A DNA stretch of 12,877 nt from Candidatus Caldilinea saccharophila (GTDB lineage: Bacteria; Chloroflexota; Anaerolineae; Caldilineales; Caldilineaceae): assembly GCA_016710365.1 (NCBI GenBank), contig JADJVW010000050.1, forward strand, positions 1-12,877, written 5' to 3'. Position 1 is the first letter of the stretch, and every line of letters starts with the position of its first letter. This document shows, in pieces, positions 1-7,241 of the stretch. The translations under genes and the position numbers were made by a program. The notes below the pieces were generated by a model. The model had not been told where the DNA came from and did no database searches. It saw only the letters and a list, made by a program, of their open reading frames with translations.

Positions 1-134
1 AGGCGCATATTCGACAGACTCAACGTGACAATTTAACGTCAAGTTATCGCCAGTGAATGCCTTGCCGCGTCAATCGTGGCAGATATCGACTCGCCTACGT
101 GGTCAACAGTCAGGGTAACGTTGCTCGATACACC
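1..134 (-). CDS. Partial tail gene at window edge (frameshifted, start not resolved)
   Basis: Downstream of the 110-490 gene, a second minus-strand frame is open from about 134 and reads SSNVTLTVDHVGESISATI, then shifts frame near 87-93 (one base missing) and continues as AFTGDNLTLNCHVESVEYAP off the window. The composition, a polar beta-rich protein, resembles small distal-tail proteins encoded after the tape measure, but I cannot name a family. No ATG, GTG or TTG exists in this frame after the in-frame stop at 135-137, so another indel near 128-134 may hide the start; a GAGGTG Shine-Dalgarno-like string lies right there. It overlaps the end of the preceding gene by about 25 bases. The alternative is that this is a frameshifted C-terminal continuation of that gene. 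Confidence 0.4.
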
Positions 135-490
135 TCACGCAGTTCCATCTCCGTAGCGAAGCGGGGACCACCCGCCGCGCTGACGTAGCGCACATTGAGC
201 GTCGGCTTGCTCGCAGATCTGCGCACGGTGACGGCTGTCCCGCCCTCTGGTGTCGTAAAGCTGACGGATGCACTGGCGATGGCTGCAAACGCGCTGCGCA
301 GCGTCGTCAGTTCGGAGCTGGTCAATGTTTCCCACGATAGCCTGAAAACTCGCTTGTTGGCGGATACCAGATCCCAGCCGATGTCGCCATTGGCGAGCTG
401 CACCGACGCCCCGCGCGGCGCATCCTCCTGCTCATAGCCGGACGGCAACGGCAGCGTGTAGCCCGCGAGGACCGGCGCGTTAAATGCCAT
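110..490 (-). CDS. Small tail protein after tape measure (distal-tail region)
   Basis: Intact 126-aa reading frame whose ATG (490-488) directly abuts the tape measure stop (493-491), so it is translationally coupled. The N-terminus MAFNAPVLAGYTLPLPSGY is followed by a polar, beta-rich body with the pattern GDIGWDLVSANKRVFRLSWE around residues 36-55 and ends with MELREVYRATLP. The layout (short protein immediately after the tape measure, strand-rich, no membrane segment) matches small distal-tail proteins of siphoviruses, which form the hub below the tube. I recognise the general look (hydrophobic 'fPLP' start, 'LREV' near the end) but not a named family. The last four residues after LREV may be an artefact if an indel lies near 130. 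Confidence 0.6.
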   Translation of the reverse strand: MAFNAPVLAGYTLPLPSGYEQEDAPRGASVQLANGDIGWDLVSANKRVFRLSWETLTSSELTTLRSAFAAIASASVSFTTPEGGTAVTVRRSASKPTLNVRYVSAAGGPRFATEMELREVYRATLP

Positions 491-2774
491 CTATTTGGCT
501 CCCGTTTGGCTTTGCTGGGCCGCCCATGCCGCCATGACGCCAGGCGTCACCAGCGCCACCAGCATGTTGATCAGCGGGTTTGCGACCGACGTTTCGACCG
601 TCGCCATGAAGCCGACGCCCCACACCGACCCGGCAGTGTTGCCAGCCGTGCGCATGCGTTCGGCGGCCGCTTCCCATCTGTGTGGCAATCTGGGTGATCA
701 GTGCCTTGCCGTTGGTAGCCTGGCTCAATCCTTCCGCAAGGCCGGCGGCGTCTGTGGTCGGCTTGACGCCCAGTACGGACCCTGCGGCTGCCTGCGCGGA
801 GGCAAGCGAGACGCCCAGTTCGGCGCTCAGCTCCTGCGCAATCTGATTGGCCATCTCGGCGGTAGATTGCTCGCCGAGGATCATCCTGCGCACGCGGTCC
901 TTGACCGCGTCCTGATTCACCATGTCCGGTCGCAGGCCGTCTTGGAAATCGGCCGTGATCGACTGTGCGGCGCTCTTGGCATCCATGCCGGACGCAATCT
1001 TGAGCATCAGATCGGCGTAGGCTGCCGGTGCTTCATTGGCCATGTCGCCTAGCCAGTCCTGCCCGATCAGCCCCTCGTTGGCAATCGCCGCCATCCTGCG
1101 CGCATTCTCGTTCAGGTCGCGCCCGTCGGCGTTGGCGTTCTTGCCCTCCCAGTCGACGCCCACATTTAGCGCCTGCCCAAGACGCCCGAAACCTTGCCTT
1201 TGAGGTCGTTAAATTTGGCGTCCATGTCGGACAGCCCGCCGCTCGCCAGTTTGGTGGCGGCGCGGTTGGCATCTTCCAGCCCGGTCGTATACTCCTGCAG
1301 GCCGCCTAGCGACGCCTCTACCGCCAGCTTATTGCGGAATTGCGCCTCCGCGCTTTGGTCGGTTGACAGAATCAGCCCGTTGACGGCGTCGGCCGTGTCG
1401 CCGACCATGGCCGTCACGGCCTCTGGGTTTGCGCCGGCTGCGATGGCGCGCTGTCCGGTGGCCATGGCCTGCGAGATGGCCGAATCACGCGCCGACTGGA
1501 TGGCGGTGGCGATGCCTGTCAGCCGTGCGACTTCGGCTTTGAAGGTGGCCACATCGGTGGCAGCCGATAGCGCCATCTGGCCGATCAGGCCAAGGCCCGC
1601 CGCCATGGATACCAACTGCGGATCTGCGCCTGTGGCGGATGCGCCGCACCGGATGCGATGGCGACGGACAGTTCTTGGAAGGCAAACACGCCATTCTGCA
1701 ACTGCCCGATGTCCAGTAGCGGCGCTCCGGTGACTGCCGCAGCGCGTTGTACTGTGCACCCACGTCAGCCAGTGCGGCGCCTACGCGCGCAATCTGCGCC
1801 TCTACGCCGCTAATCTGCGTCGGATCGCCGCCGATCTGCACAACTGCTAGGTTGTCCTGCCAGTGCTGCAAATCGGCCATGCCCATCTGCAAGGTTTCAG
1901 ACAGACCGCCTAGATTGGCAAATGCGTCGGCCTTGGCGCCGCGTTCCATGTCGGCGGTGAGCCTGCCGACGGTGTCAGCCAGCTTGTCGGCAATCGCAGA
2001 GATGGCCGGCGAGAACAGGACGCCTAGCGATTCCTTGGCATTGGCCAGGCTGGCGTCCATGCGCTCAAATGACGCCGCGGCGTCGTCGACAACGGACCCG
2101 CCCGAAGACGACGCGATCACAGCGTTGACCAGCGCCTGCTTTTTCTGTTCGTCGGTGAGCTGGTCGGAAGCGACGCCCAAGCTTTTGGCGTATCTGTCCA
2201 TCGACGCCGCCGCGCCCACGATGCCCAGGTTGTCCAGGATCAATGGCGACATGCGCCCAATGCCAGTAATGATGTCGCTGACGGCCTGGCCTGCGCTGAC
2301 ACCCATGACCGCCGCGTTCGATGGCCGCCGCCATCAGGCCGCCCATATCTTCCGAGTTGGTCACCACGCCTAGCATCAGGCGCGGTTGGCTGCCAGCATC
2401 AGTTCGCTGTCGGACACCGTGCCAGCTGTAGCCGTCTGCATGGCTGACATCAGGGCATCACCAGACAAGCCGGCGCTTGCCGCCATCTCGGCAAACGATC
2501 ACGCACGCGCAGCGATCCCGCGCGCCCGTTTACCGAGCTCCCACGGAAACCGCCGCCGCCCGCCGCCGCTGCGCCCGGGCCGGCCAGCACCAAGCGCGCC
2601 GCCGAGCATGTCGCCCATGCCGCCGATGCTCAGAGAGTCGGCAATGCCGCCCAGATCGATGTTCTTGCCGGCGTTCTTTCCAAGGTCGTCAATATTCTTG
2701 CCGACCTTTTTGAGCGTAGCCGATGATTCGTCGGTGGCGGTAATGGAGTATTTCAGGCGCGCAGTATCAGCCAT
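491..2774 (-). CDS. Tape measure protein (one gene, eight apparent frameshifts)
   Basis: The tape measure sets tail length and is threaded inside the tube. The ATG (2774-2772) overlaps the chaperone stop as TGATG; the end is TAG at 493-491. The N-terminus MADTARLKYSITATDESSAT is followed by helical, Ala/Gly-rich sequence. A conserved stretch PLILDNLGIVGAAASMDRYA (2247-2188) is typical of tape measures, and a C-terminal hydrophobic region (about 610-510, VANPLINMLVALVTPGVMAA) is usual for the family. The frame breaks near 2559 (extra G), 2494 (missing T), 2380 (missing C), 2312 (extra base), 1738 (missing), 1643 (missing), 1178 (missing C) and 672 (extra A). Undoing them leaves 762 codons with no internal stop, about 761 aa. 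Intact pieces cover roughly 2774-2499, 2376-2310, 2306-1738, 1640-1166, 1175-674 and 688-491. Sequencing error or genuine decay are both possible. Confidence 0.85.
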
Positions 2775-3035
2775 CAATCCTCCGCGTATTCGTCGCCATC
2801 TTCGTCGTCATCGTCCGCTACCCCGCGCTGCGTTCCACAGCCTGTCGTGTTCGGCAATCGCGATCCACTCCCGTTGGGTTGGCGTGGCCTTGCCGGTGCG
2901 CTGCAACTCGATCAGTTGCTCTATACGTTCCGCTTCCCCGGCTGCCATGGCCCGCATGAGTCTGGGCCAGTTGACCAGGTCTAGGTCTTCCAGCGTCTTG
3001 CCCGGAAACCGCTGCAATAGCATGGAATCGAGCAT
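2774..3035 (-). CDS. Tail assembly chaperone, second ORF (gpT-like), one frameshift near its end
   Basis: This is the second of two small genes between tail tube and tape measure, the classic position of the G/T chaperone pair that coats the tape measure during tail assembly. From ATG 3035 it reads MLDSMLLQRFPGKTLEDLDL and a helical, charged body to LWNAAR. One extra G in the run at 2821-2824 then causes an early stop at 2808. Removing it gives 86 aa ending in the acidic tail VADDDDEDGDEYAED, with a TGATG overlap onto the tape measure start, which is strong evidence that the break is an artefact. The frame is also open upstream into the preceding gene, so the protein may be made mainly as a -1 frameshift extension of that gene (see 3125-3131). 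Confidence 0.7.
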
Positions 3036-3049
3036 TGAATCTGGTAGGA

Positions 3050-3421
3050 CTAATTCAACGCTGGCACCGTCATCTTCGTCGTCACGGCTGCCCCGGCGCC
3101 AGGAAATGATAGCCGCTTGTTCGCTTCCCCCAATGTGAGCAGGTAACTGGTCGCCTCTGTCACAGCGCCGGTCAGGAAACGCATCAGCCGGATGTCCAGG
3201 CCATCCAGTTGCTCGTGTATCTGTAGCGGATCATCGACGACCAGGTCGCCGGTGACGATATGGCAGGCGATTACCTTGCGCCGCCAGAGAGAAATGAATT
3301 CGTCGCCTGATTTTTCGGTGTAGTCGCGCAGTTCGGCGCGCGTCCAGAAATCGGACACCTCGACCCAGTTCTCTTCCAGCCCTTCGGTTGTGCATTCAAC
3401 GCGGACTGCTGGCATCTTCAT
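3050..3421 (-). CDS. Tail assembly chaperone, first ORF (gpG-like)
   Basis: A 123-aa protein starting MKMPAVRVECTTEGLEENWV and ending KMTVPALN. It is largely helical and charged (VSDFWTRAELRDYTEKSGDE, then a DPLQIHEQLDGLDIRLMRFL segment), as expected of the upstream tail chaperone. It sits between the tail tube gene and the second chaperone ORF, 14 bases from the latter's ATG. A start at 3421 or at the next Met codon (3415) is preferred because a G-rich string (GCGGGGG) sits just upstream of 3415. The frame is open back to an ATG at 3568, but that extension is Arg-rich and unlike the body. The name rests on position and character, not on a clear motif. Confidence 0.6.
   Translation of the reverse strand: MKMPAVRVECTTEGLEENWVEVSDFWTRAELRDYTEKSGDEFISLWRRKVIACHIVTGDLVVDDPLQIHEQLDGLDIRLMRFLTGAVTEATSYLLTLGEANKRLSFPGAGAAVTTKMTVPALN
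3125..3131 (-). promoter_or_regulatory. Candidate programmed -1 ribosomal frameshift site (G GGG GAA)
   Basis: On the minus strand, codons 97-99 of the first chaperone ORF read TTG GGG GAA, giving the heptamer G GGG GAA in frame. A -1 slip re-pairs GGG perfectly and leaves one G-U mismatch at the second base of the next codon. From here the -1 frame is open without a stop through the zero-frame stop (3050-3052) into the second chaperone ORF, giving a fusion of about 215 aa (after removing the later extra G). -1 slippage between G and GT chaperones is conserved in long-tailed phages. This heptamer is not the classical lambda GGGAAAG, so the exact site is inferred. Confidence 0.45.
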
Positions 3422-3569
3422 CCCCCGCTCGATGGGTCGCAACCGGTCGAGCAGCCGCCGCTCGCGGGATAGCCCATCACCAAGGCCAAGATGCAACCCG
3501 TAACGCTGTTTGGGTCGACGCCAACGCCTCACATGGCGAGGACACCTGCTGCTGGCTGCTGCGGTCATG
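3422..3569 (-). other. Spacer of about 148 bp without a recognised gene
   Basis: Between the tail tube stop (TAA, 3572-3570) and the preferred start of the first chaperone lies the only sizeable gap in the tail region. The chaperone frame is open across it from ATG 3568, giving an Arg-rich leader (RHVRRWRRPKQRYGLHLGLG) with no convincing ribosome binding site. A second frame is open from about 3532 to 3425. I see no strong hairpin or terminator. It could be an N-terminal extension, a tiny unknown gene disturbed by an indel, or plain leader. Confidence 0.35.
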
Positions 3570-3982
3570 TTACGACCGCACCGGAGCGCCGGAGCATTGC
3601 AGCGTGCCGGACCAGCCGATGTTGCCAAGCGGATCGTCGGTGTCGACGCTGTAATCGCTGACGAACGCGCCGACGTTTGTGGAGCTGGTCCATGTGCGGA
3701 TCACGCGGTTGGCGACCGGCCCGATCTGCACCACTAGCGTGCGCAGCGATGTGGGCGGGCTGTCGGCGTCGGCGCCTAAGCAATCGTCAAGAACCTTGTC
3801 CCACAGGCCGCCAACGGGCACCGTGAACCCGGGCGCGCCCGGTCCCTGCTGCTGCGCCGTCTGGCCAGGTTCGTCGTGTCGATGGCCTTGACGACGGCCT
3901 TGAGCGACGCCTTGTTCAGGTACGGCGTGATGTTGACCGAGTTGTACGTGATTACGATGTTGGTTAGTGCCTTTGCCGGCAT
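3570..3982 (-). CDS. Tail tube (major tail) protein candidate, one frameshift
   Basis: Starts MPAKALTNIVITYNSVNITP, a typical tube-protein opening of a short strand pair defining the first beta sandwich ('TYNSVNITPYLN'). One base is missing from the GGCC at 3863-3866. Restoring it gives a continuous 137-aa protein through QQQGPGAPGFTVPVGGLWDK, TLVVQIGPVANRVIRTWTS and DPLGNIGWSGTLQCSGAP. Size, beta-rich composition and position (after neck genes, before chaperones) fit the polymerising tail tube subunit of a siphovirus. Without correction the sequence appears as two overlapping fragments, 3776-3982 and 3570-3821. The start lies 24 bases after the previous stop, with a good AGGAGGGAA ribosome binding site upstream. 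The alternative is that the 242-aa neighbour is the main tube and this is a minor one. Confidence 0.7.
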
Positions 3983-4006
3983 GGTTCCCTCCTGCTGATT
4001 CCTGAA

Positions 4007-4735
4007 TTAACGACCGGTCACTCCGGTCACTCCTGCGCTGGCCGTGACGGCCAGACTGGTCGCGCCGCCTAAGCTAGTGCAATTGAGCCGCACGTAACGC
4101 CCGACCGCGCCTGTAAATGTCAGCATCTGCGCGCCTACTGCTGACACCGTAAACGTGCCGTGCGTGACCGGTGAGCCGAAACCGACTACGGTCGACGACT
4201 GCACGGTGAATGTGGCATTGGTGGCCGTGCCGACGATGGCGCGCACGTGGATTGCCGCCCATCCGCCGTCTACCCCAGCCGTCGCAAAATCAATGCCGGT
4301 GAGCGCAGCCACCGTGCTGACGACACTGTGTGCAATCGACAGCCCGCGCCGCATGGCCCCCTGCCAGTTGGCGTCAAGGGTCATCAGATCGTCAATCGGG
4401 AAATCGAGATCCAGTTGATCGCCCCACGCCGTGGACAAAACATAGACCGGATTGCCAAGCGCCGTGGTGTCTAGGAGCGCAGAGACGATCACCGGCGTTT
4501 CGGTGCCAAGACGTGCGTCGATTTCCTCTTCGATGGTGCCCGCGCCCGGCCCGTTGAAATAGCCCTTTTGCGCGATGGTGCCCGTCGGGTTACCGGGGAC
4601 GGCGATGGCCGCCGCCGATTGCAACACGTTTGGGGCCAAAACCTTTATGCCGCGCTTGATGGATAATCCAACGGTATCCCCGCTGAAATCCCACTGGTCG
4701 ATCAGGATCCGAGAATTATATGAGCGTACCGGCAT
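4007..4735 (-). CDS. Tail-tube-like protein with extra C-terminal beta domain
   Basis: An intact 242-aa protein in the tail tube region. Residues 1 to about 135 (MPVRSYNSRILIDQWDFSGD, then IEEEIDARLGTETPVIVSAL, WGDQLDLDFPIDDLM) look like a tube-fold domain. Residues about 140-242 form a second, strongly strand-rich module with the pattern GGWAAIHVRAI, FTVQSSTVVGF, THGTFTVSAVG, GRYVRLNCTSLGG. This is reminiscent of galactose-binding or Ig-like surface domains attached to tail tubes, with aromatic/Arg 'RYVRL' near the end as in discoidin-type folds. The ATG follows the upstream stop by 8 bases with a GGGGG ribosome binding site. Likely a tail tube or tube-decorating protein. Assignment is by position and appearance only. 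Confidence 0.6.
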   Translation of the reverse strand: MPVRSYNSRILIDQWDFSGDTVGLSIKRGIKVLAPNVLQSAAAIAVPGNPTGTIAQKGYFNGPGAGTIEEEIDARLGTETPVIVSALLDTTALGNPVYVLSTAWGDQLDLDFPIDDLMTLDANWQGAMRRGLSIAHSVVSTVAALTGIDFATAGVDGGWAAIHVRAIVGTATNATFTVQSSTVVGFGSPVTHGTFTVSAVGAQMLTFTGAVGRYVRLNCTSLGGATSLAVTASAGVTGVTGR

Positions 4736-4743
4736 AAGGCCCC

Positions 4744-5124
4744 CTACTCGTGATATTCAATCCGCACCTCGATCACACGCCCGAACACGTTGACCAGGTC
4801 ATCGTAGATATCGCCGCCGCCCTGCGTTGAGGCGACGTAGATGTTCTCGGACAGCGACTGCCAGCCATTGAGCGCCAGGCGCAGTTGTTTTTCGATGGCC
4901 AGTGCGCCGGCGTACTCCGTGTGCCAGCACTCAAACTCGCCTGTCCACACGCCACCGCTGGTGGTGCCGGCCAGGTTGAACGTCCACTCTTCGCTGATGC
5001 GCCGATAGACGACGCCGGGCACGGTCGTGTCGCCGACGGTGAGCACCGGGTCGAGCCGCGTGCCGATCAGGGCCGACAGCCCCGCCCAGGCCAGTAATCG
5101 GTCGACCAACACCTCTTCGATCAT
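4744..5124 (-). CDS. Tail completion protein (DUF3168 / gp17-like)
   Basis: A 126-aa protein starting MIEEVLVDRLLAWAGLSALI, with GTRLDPVLTVGD and VPGVVYRRISEEWTFNLAG, then a long C-terminal strand pattern (VFGRVIEVRIEYHE). The leading helix, the 'ALIGTRLDPV' loop and the 'PGVVYRRIS' strand are typical of the tail completion/DUF3168 family, which caps the tail at the head-tail joint. ATG 5124 overlaps the gp10-like stop (ATGA), and an ATG at 5133 is possible but would overlap further. It lies between the gp10-like gene and the tail tube genes, exactly where siphoviruses keep this function. Confidence 0.8.
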   Translation of the reverse strand: MIEEVLVDRLLAWAGLSALIGTRLDPVLTVGDTTVPGVVYRRISEEWTFNLAGTTSGGVWTGEFECWHTEYAGALAIEKQLRLALNGWQSLSENIYVASTQGGGDIYDDLVNVFGRVIEVRIEYHE

Positions 5125-5631
5125 TTGCCCCACGCTTCGTCGACGATGCGCGACAGGCGCCGCCGCAGGAACGATTCAGCCGTCGGCTTGGCTTCGCGCA
5201 CACCGGCGTTGAAGAATGGCCGCTTGCGCGCCTTGCCCACAGCGCGCCGCTCGTGCGCAGCGCCGCGTGACGGGTCAGCCCCGCGGATCTTGCGGCCCGC
5301 GTTCTACCCACACGCCGTAGTAGGTGCCGCTGACTACCAGCGCCTGGCCGGGCACGGGCGGATAGCGCAGGCCCTGCACGATGTTGCGCCCGCGCCGCTG
5401 GATGGCCGGCTGGTCATTGCGCACACGACTGACGACGTAGACACCGCGCTGCAATGCGCCTGTCTCGCCAACCGGAGCGCGCCTGCGCACGGCTGCCGCG
5501 ATCACGTTGGCGGCGTTGTGCACCTCTTTGGTCACTGCCGGCGAATGCAAATCCTTACCAACCGCCGCCAGTTTGCCGGTGACGTTCTCTTCAAATTTAA
5601 CGCGCAGTTTACCGGCCCGTCGTCTCGCCAT
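5121..5631 (-). CDS. HK97 gp10-like neck/tail protein, one frameshift
   Basis: The ATG overlaps the head-closure stop (TAATG). The N-terminus MARRRAGKLRVKFEENVTGK is followed by helical sequence, VRRRAPVGETGALQRGVYV and VVSGTYYGVWVERG, which is the HK97 gp10 family signature (an 'aP..TG.L..sI' segment, then 'Y...vE.GT'). An extra G in the run 5296-5298 sends the frame to a stop at 5275. Deleting it restores the expected tail GRKIRGADPSRGAAHE and ends KRPFFNAGVREAKPTAESFL then RIVDEAWGK, for 169 aa. The 'RPFFNAG' motif is also family-typical (usually 'rPFl.pA'). The family acts in head-tail joining or early tail assembly. Confidence 0.82.
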
Positions 5632-5957
5632 TACAAAGTCACCTCGGAGCAGCGCATGTGAATCATGCCCTCCCCCTGCATCACGGTAGCCGTCTCGATT
5701 AGCAGCACCTTGGTGCGCCAGACCAGTTGTTCTTTGTGCGTCGGCGTGGAGCCGCCCGTGCGGATCCACACGTCATACAGCGATAACTGGGCGGGTCTGC
5801 CGGCTGCCACTTGCTCACGGCTGGATACCTCGCGCACGCTGGCCCACACCGTGGCCTTGGTTGTCCAAACCAGTTTGACGGCGTTGAACTCATCGCGTGT
5901 GGCCACCGACTGCTGATAGTCGATGCGCTCGCGCAGGTCGCGGGTGGTGACGGCCAT
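5631..5957 (-). CDS. Phage head closure / head-tail adaptor protein
   Basis: An intact 108-aa protein, MAVTTRDLRERIDYQQSVAT then WTTKATVWASVREVSSREQ, ending MIHMRCSEVTL. The leading 'LR.RI..Q' pattern, the 'W..va.vwA.v' strand and 'R' near the middle are characteristic of the SPP1 gp16/HK97 gp7-like head closure family, which plugs the portal after DNA filling and joins the tail. It starts at 5957, sharing one base with the connector stop (TGATG), and its stop overlaps the next start. The longer open frame running upstream to 6470 is a shadow of the connector gene. Confidence 0.85.
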   Translation of the reverse strand: MAVTTRDLRERIDYQQSVATRDEFNAVKLVWTTKATVWASVREVSSREQVAAGRPAQLSLYDVWIRTGGSTPTHKEQLVWRTKVLLIETATVMQGEGMIHMRCSEVTL

Positions 5958-6532
5958 CACCAGCCCCTGTCCATTTCGGCATGCGCATAAATCATGGCGC
6001 GTGCCCGTTCCGCTTCCGGCGTCCAGCCAGACCGGAAATCGTACTGCAATTTCACCAGCCCTCTGATGTCTTGCTTGTAGTAGTCGGGCACCGCCGCCGC
6101 CGTGGCGCCGTAGCCCGCCGTGTAGCGCACTCTGATGCGCGGCCAGGCGTGCAGGCCGGACGGCCACCACAGCCCGGTCGCGGGCATGATGACGCCCGGT
6201 TCCTGGTCTGCGATCACGATGTACTGGTCGGCAGGCCACGTGACCGCCGCGTTGGCGGCGTCGTAGTAGGTCACCTGCGTCACCGTCAACAGTGGAGGAT
6301 AGGGCAGGCACAGCCAGCCGTCGGCGGGCCAGGCGTCCATCGTCACTTCCAGCGTACGCGTGATCAGCGACCGGCGCGCAACCATCTCGATCTCTTGGCG
6401 CGCGGCCGCAATCCACATCGCAAATAAGGAGTCTTCGACCGTGTTGTCGACACGGGCATCCAGTTTGCATTCTGCGGCTGTCACCGGCTCTACGGTTGGC
6501 GCTGTAATCACGCGCACGCTGTCAGTCTGCAT
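5957..6532 (-). CDS. Head-tail connector protein (gp6-like)
   Basis: An intact 191-aa protein. MQTDSVRVITAPTVEPVTAA followed by an acidic helix, then 'LFAMWIAAARQEIEMVARRS' and 'LITRTLEVTMDAWP', is the hallmark of the HK97 gp6 / phiE125 gp8 connector family (a 'lI.aAr.yvE...gr.l...t.e...d.wp' pattern). The middle has a strand-rich part with PPLLTVTQVTYYDA and the end has 'YTAGYGATAAAVPDYYKQDI' followed by a helix, also typical. The family forms the ring docked below the portal. It is 6 bases after the previous stop, with a weak ribosome binding site, and overlaps the head closure gene by one base. Confidence 0.9.
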   Translation of the reverse strand: MQTDSVRVITAPTVEPVTAAECKLDARVDNTVEDSLFAMWIAAARQEIEMVARRSLITRTLEVTMDAWPADGWLCLPYPPLLTVTQVTYYDAANAAVTWPADQYIVIADQEPGVIMPATGLWWPSGLHAWPRIRVRYTAGYGATAAAVPDYYKQDIRGLVKLQYDFRSGWTPEAERARAMIYAHAEMDRGW

Positions 6533-6538
6533 GTCGCT

Positions 6539-6757
6539 TTACTTGCCCTTTGCCGTGCGCTTGCGCGTCGTGGCGTACTCGACATTTGGCGGCGACAGTT
6601 CCGCCGTCTCAACGATCGGCGCGGGCGCCACTTCGACGACCAAGCCAGCCGTCAGCCAGTCGCAGCCGTCGGGCAGGTCCAGTTCCTGGCCGGCGCGCAC
6701 GGCGACGAAGCCATCGCCAATTTTGCCCGTGAATGACACCCGCGCCTTGACTCTCAT
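6539..6757 (-). CDS. Small hypothetical protein in the head-tail joint region
   Basis: A 72-aa protein reading MRVKARVSFTGKIGDGFVAV with a compact strand-rich N-terminal domain (to about residue 42) and a polar, basic tail ending RKRTAKGK. The start at 6757 is chosen because its ATG overlaps the stop of the preceding gene (ATGA); the open frame above it to 6925 is a shadow. Short proteins of this kind, with an SH3-like 'Gk.G..v..raGq..dlpd' pattern, are frequent between capsid and connector genes, but I do not recognise a named family and assign no function. Confidence 0.65.
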   Translation of the reverse strand: MRVKARVSFTGKIGDGFVAVRAGQELDLPDGCDWLTAGLVVEVAPAPIVETAELSPPNVEYATTRKRTAKGK

Positions 6758-7224
6758 TTCGCAATCGCCTGCACTGTGATAGTCACCGGATTCGTATTGG
6801 CCACATCCGCCAGCACGCAGAAGTATTTGCCAAACACCTGCAACTGTTGCATCTCGGTGGCATCGGCGGCATTGGCTGATACCAGGGCGACGCCGCTGGC
6901 CGTGGTCGTTCCGTCGATGCTCCATTTCGTAGTGAGCGTGACGGTATTGGTGTCGCCCTGATCGATGCTGTACAGGGCGTCGATCACGGCAAACTTGGAA
7001 ACGTCAAAACAGGTTGACGTGGTGTCGGCTGCAACGGCCTGGGCGCTAAACGGGTTGAACGTAATCGCGGACGCCTCGCTGGATGGCCGCGTCACGGAAA
7101 CCGGTGTGGGCGCAGCGAGAGGCGCAGCGGCAGCCGGTGACTGAGGCAGCGTAGCAAACCCCGCCAGGACCACCATCACAATCAGGGCAAACATGGCCAT
7201 CGGCCAAGAGTTACGGATACTCAT
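6754..7224 (-). CDS. Exported or membrane-anchored protein in the capsid region, signal peptide
   Basis: A 156-aa protein starting at 7224 because GGAGG sits 4 bases upstream (7229-7233); a longer start at 7278 lacks this. Residues 1-34 form a signal peptide or anchor: MSIRNSWP, hydrophobic core MAMFALIVMVVLAGFA (9-24), then an Ala-rich possible cleavage site near 31-34 (SPAAAAP). A Pro/Ala/Ser linker reaches about residue 65. The remaining 90 residues are strand-rich with two cysteines (72 and 136) that could form a disulfide outside the cytoplasm, and the patterns VTLTTKWSIDGTT and LQVFGKYFCVLADV. It sits where many phages encode a head decoration protein, directly after the capsid gene, but an export signal is unusual for one. 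No family recognised. Confidence 0.7.
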   Translation of the reverse strand: MSIRNSWPMAMFALIVMVVLAGFATLPQSPAAAAPLAAPTPVSVTRPSSEASAITFNPFSAQAVAADTTSTCFDVSKFAVIDALYSIDQGDTNTVTLTTKWSIDGTTTASGVALVSANAADATEMQQLQVFGKYFCVLADVANTNPVTITVQAIAK

Positions 7225-7241
7225 CGTTCCTCCATTCGATA

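Noticed and set aside
2386..3138. Plus-strand open frame of 250 aa
   Set aside because: It is antisense to the tape measure and chaperones, is low-complexity Ser/Pro/Arg-rich, and has no recognisable fold. Minus-strand frames here carry family motifs.
4931..5311. 126-aa minus-strand frame with a possible independent start
   Set aside because: It is a shadow running across the gp10-like and tail completion genes, both of which are explained in other frames.
5631..6470. 279-aa minus-strand open frame
   Set aside because: Only its last 108 residues are the head closure protein. The rest is an out-of-frame shadow of the intact connector gene (5957-6532).
6539..6925. Longer start (6925) for the 72-aa gene
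   Set aside because: The extra 56 residues are out-of-frame readings of the exported protein gene. The ATGA overlap at 6757 gives the natural start.
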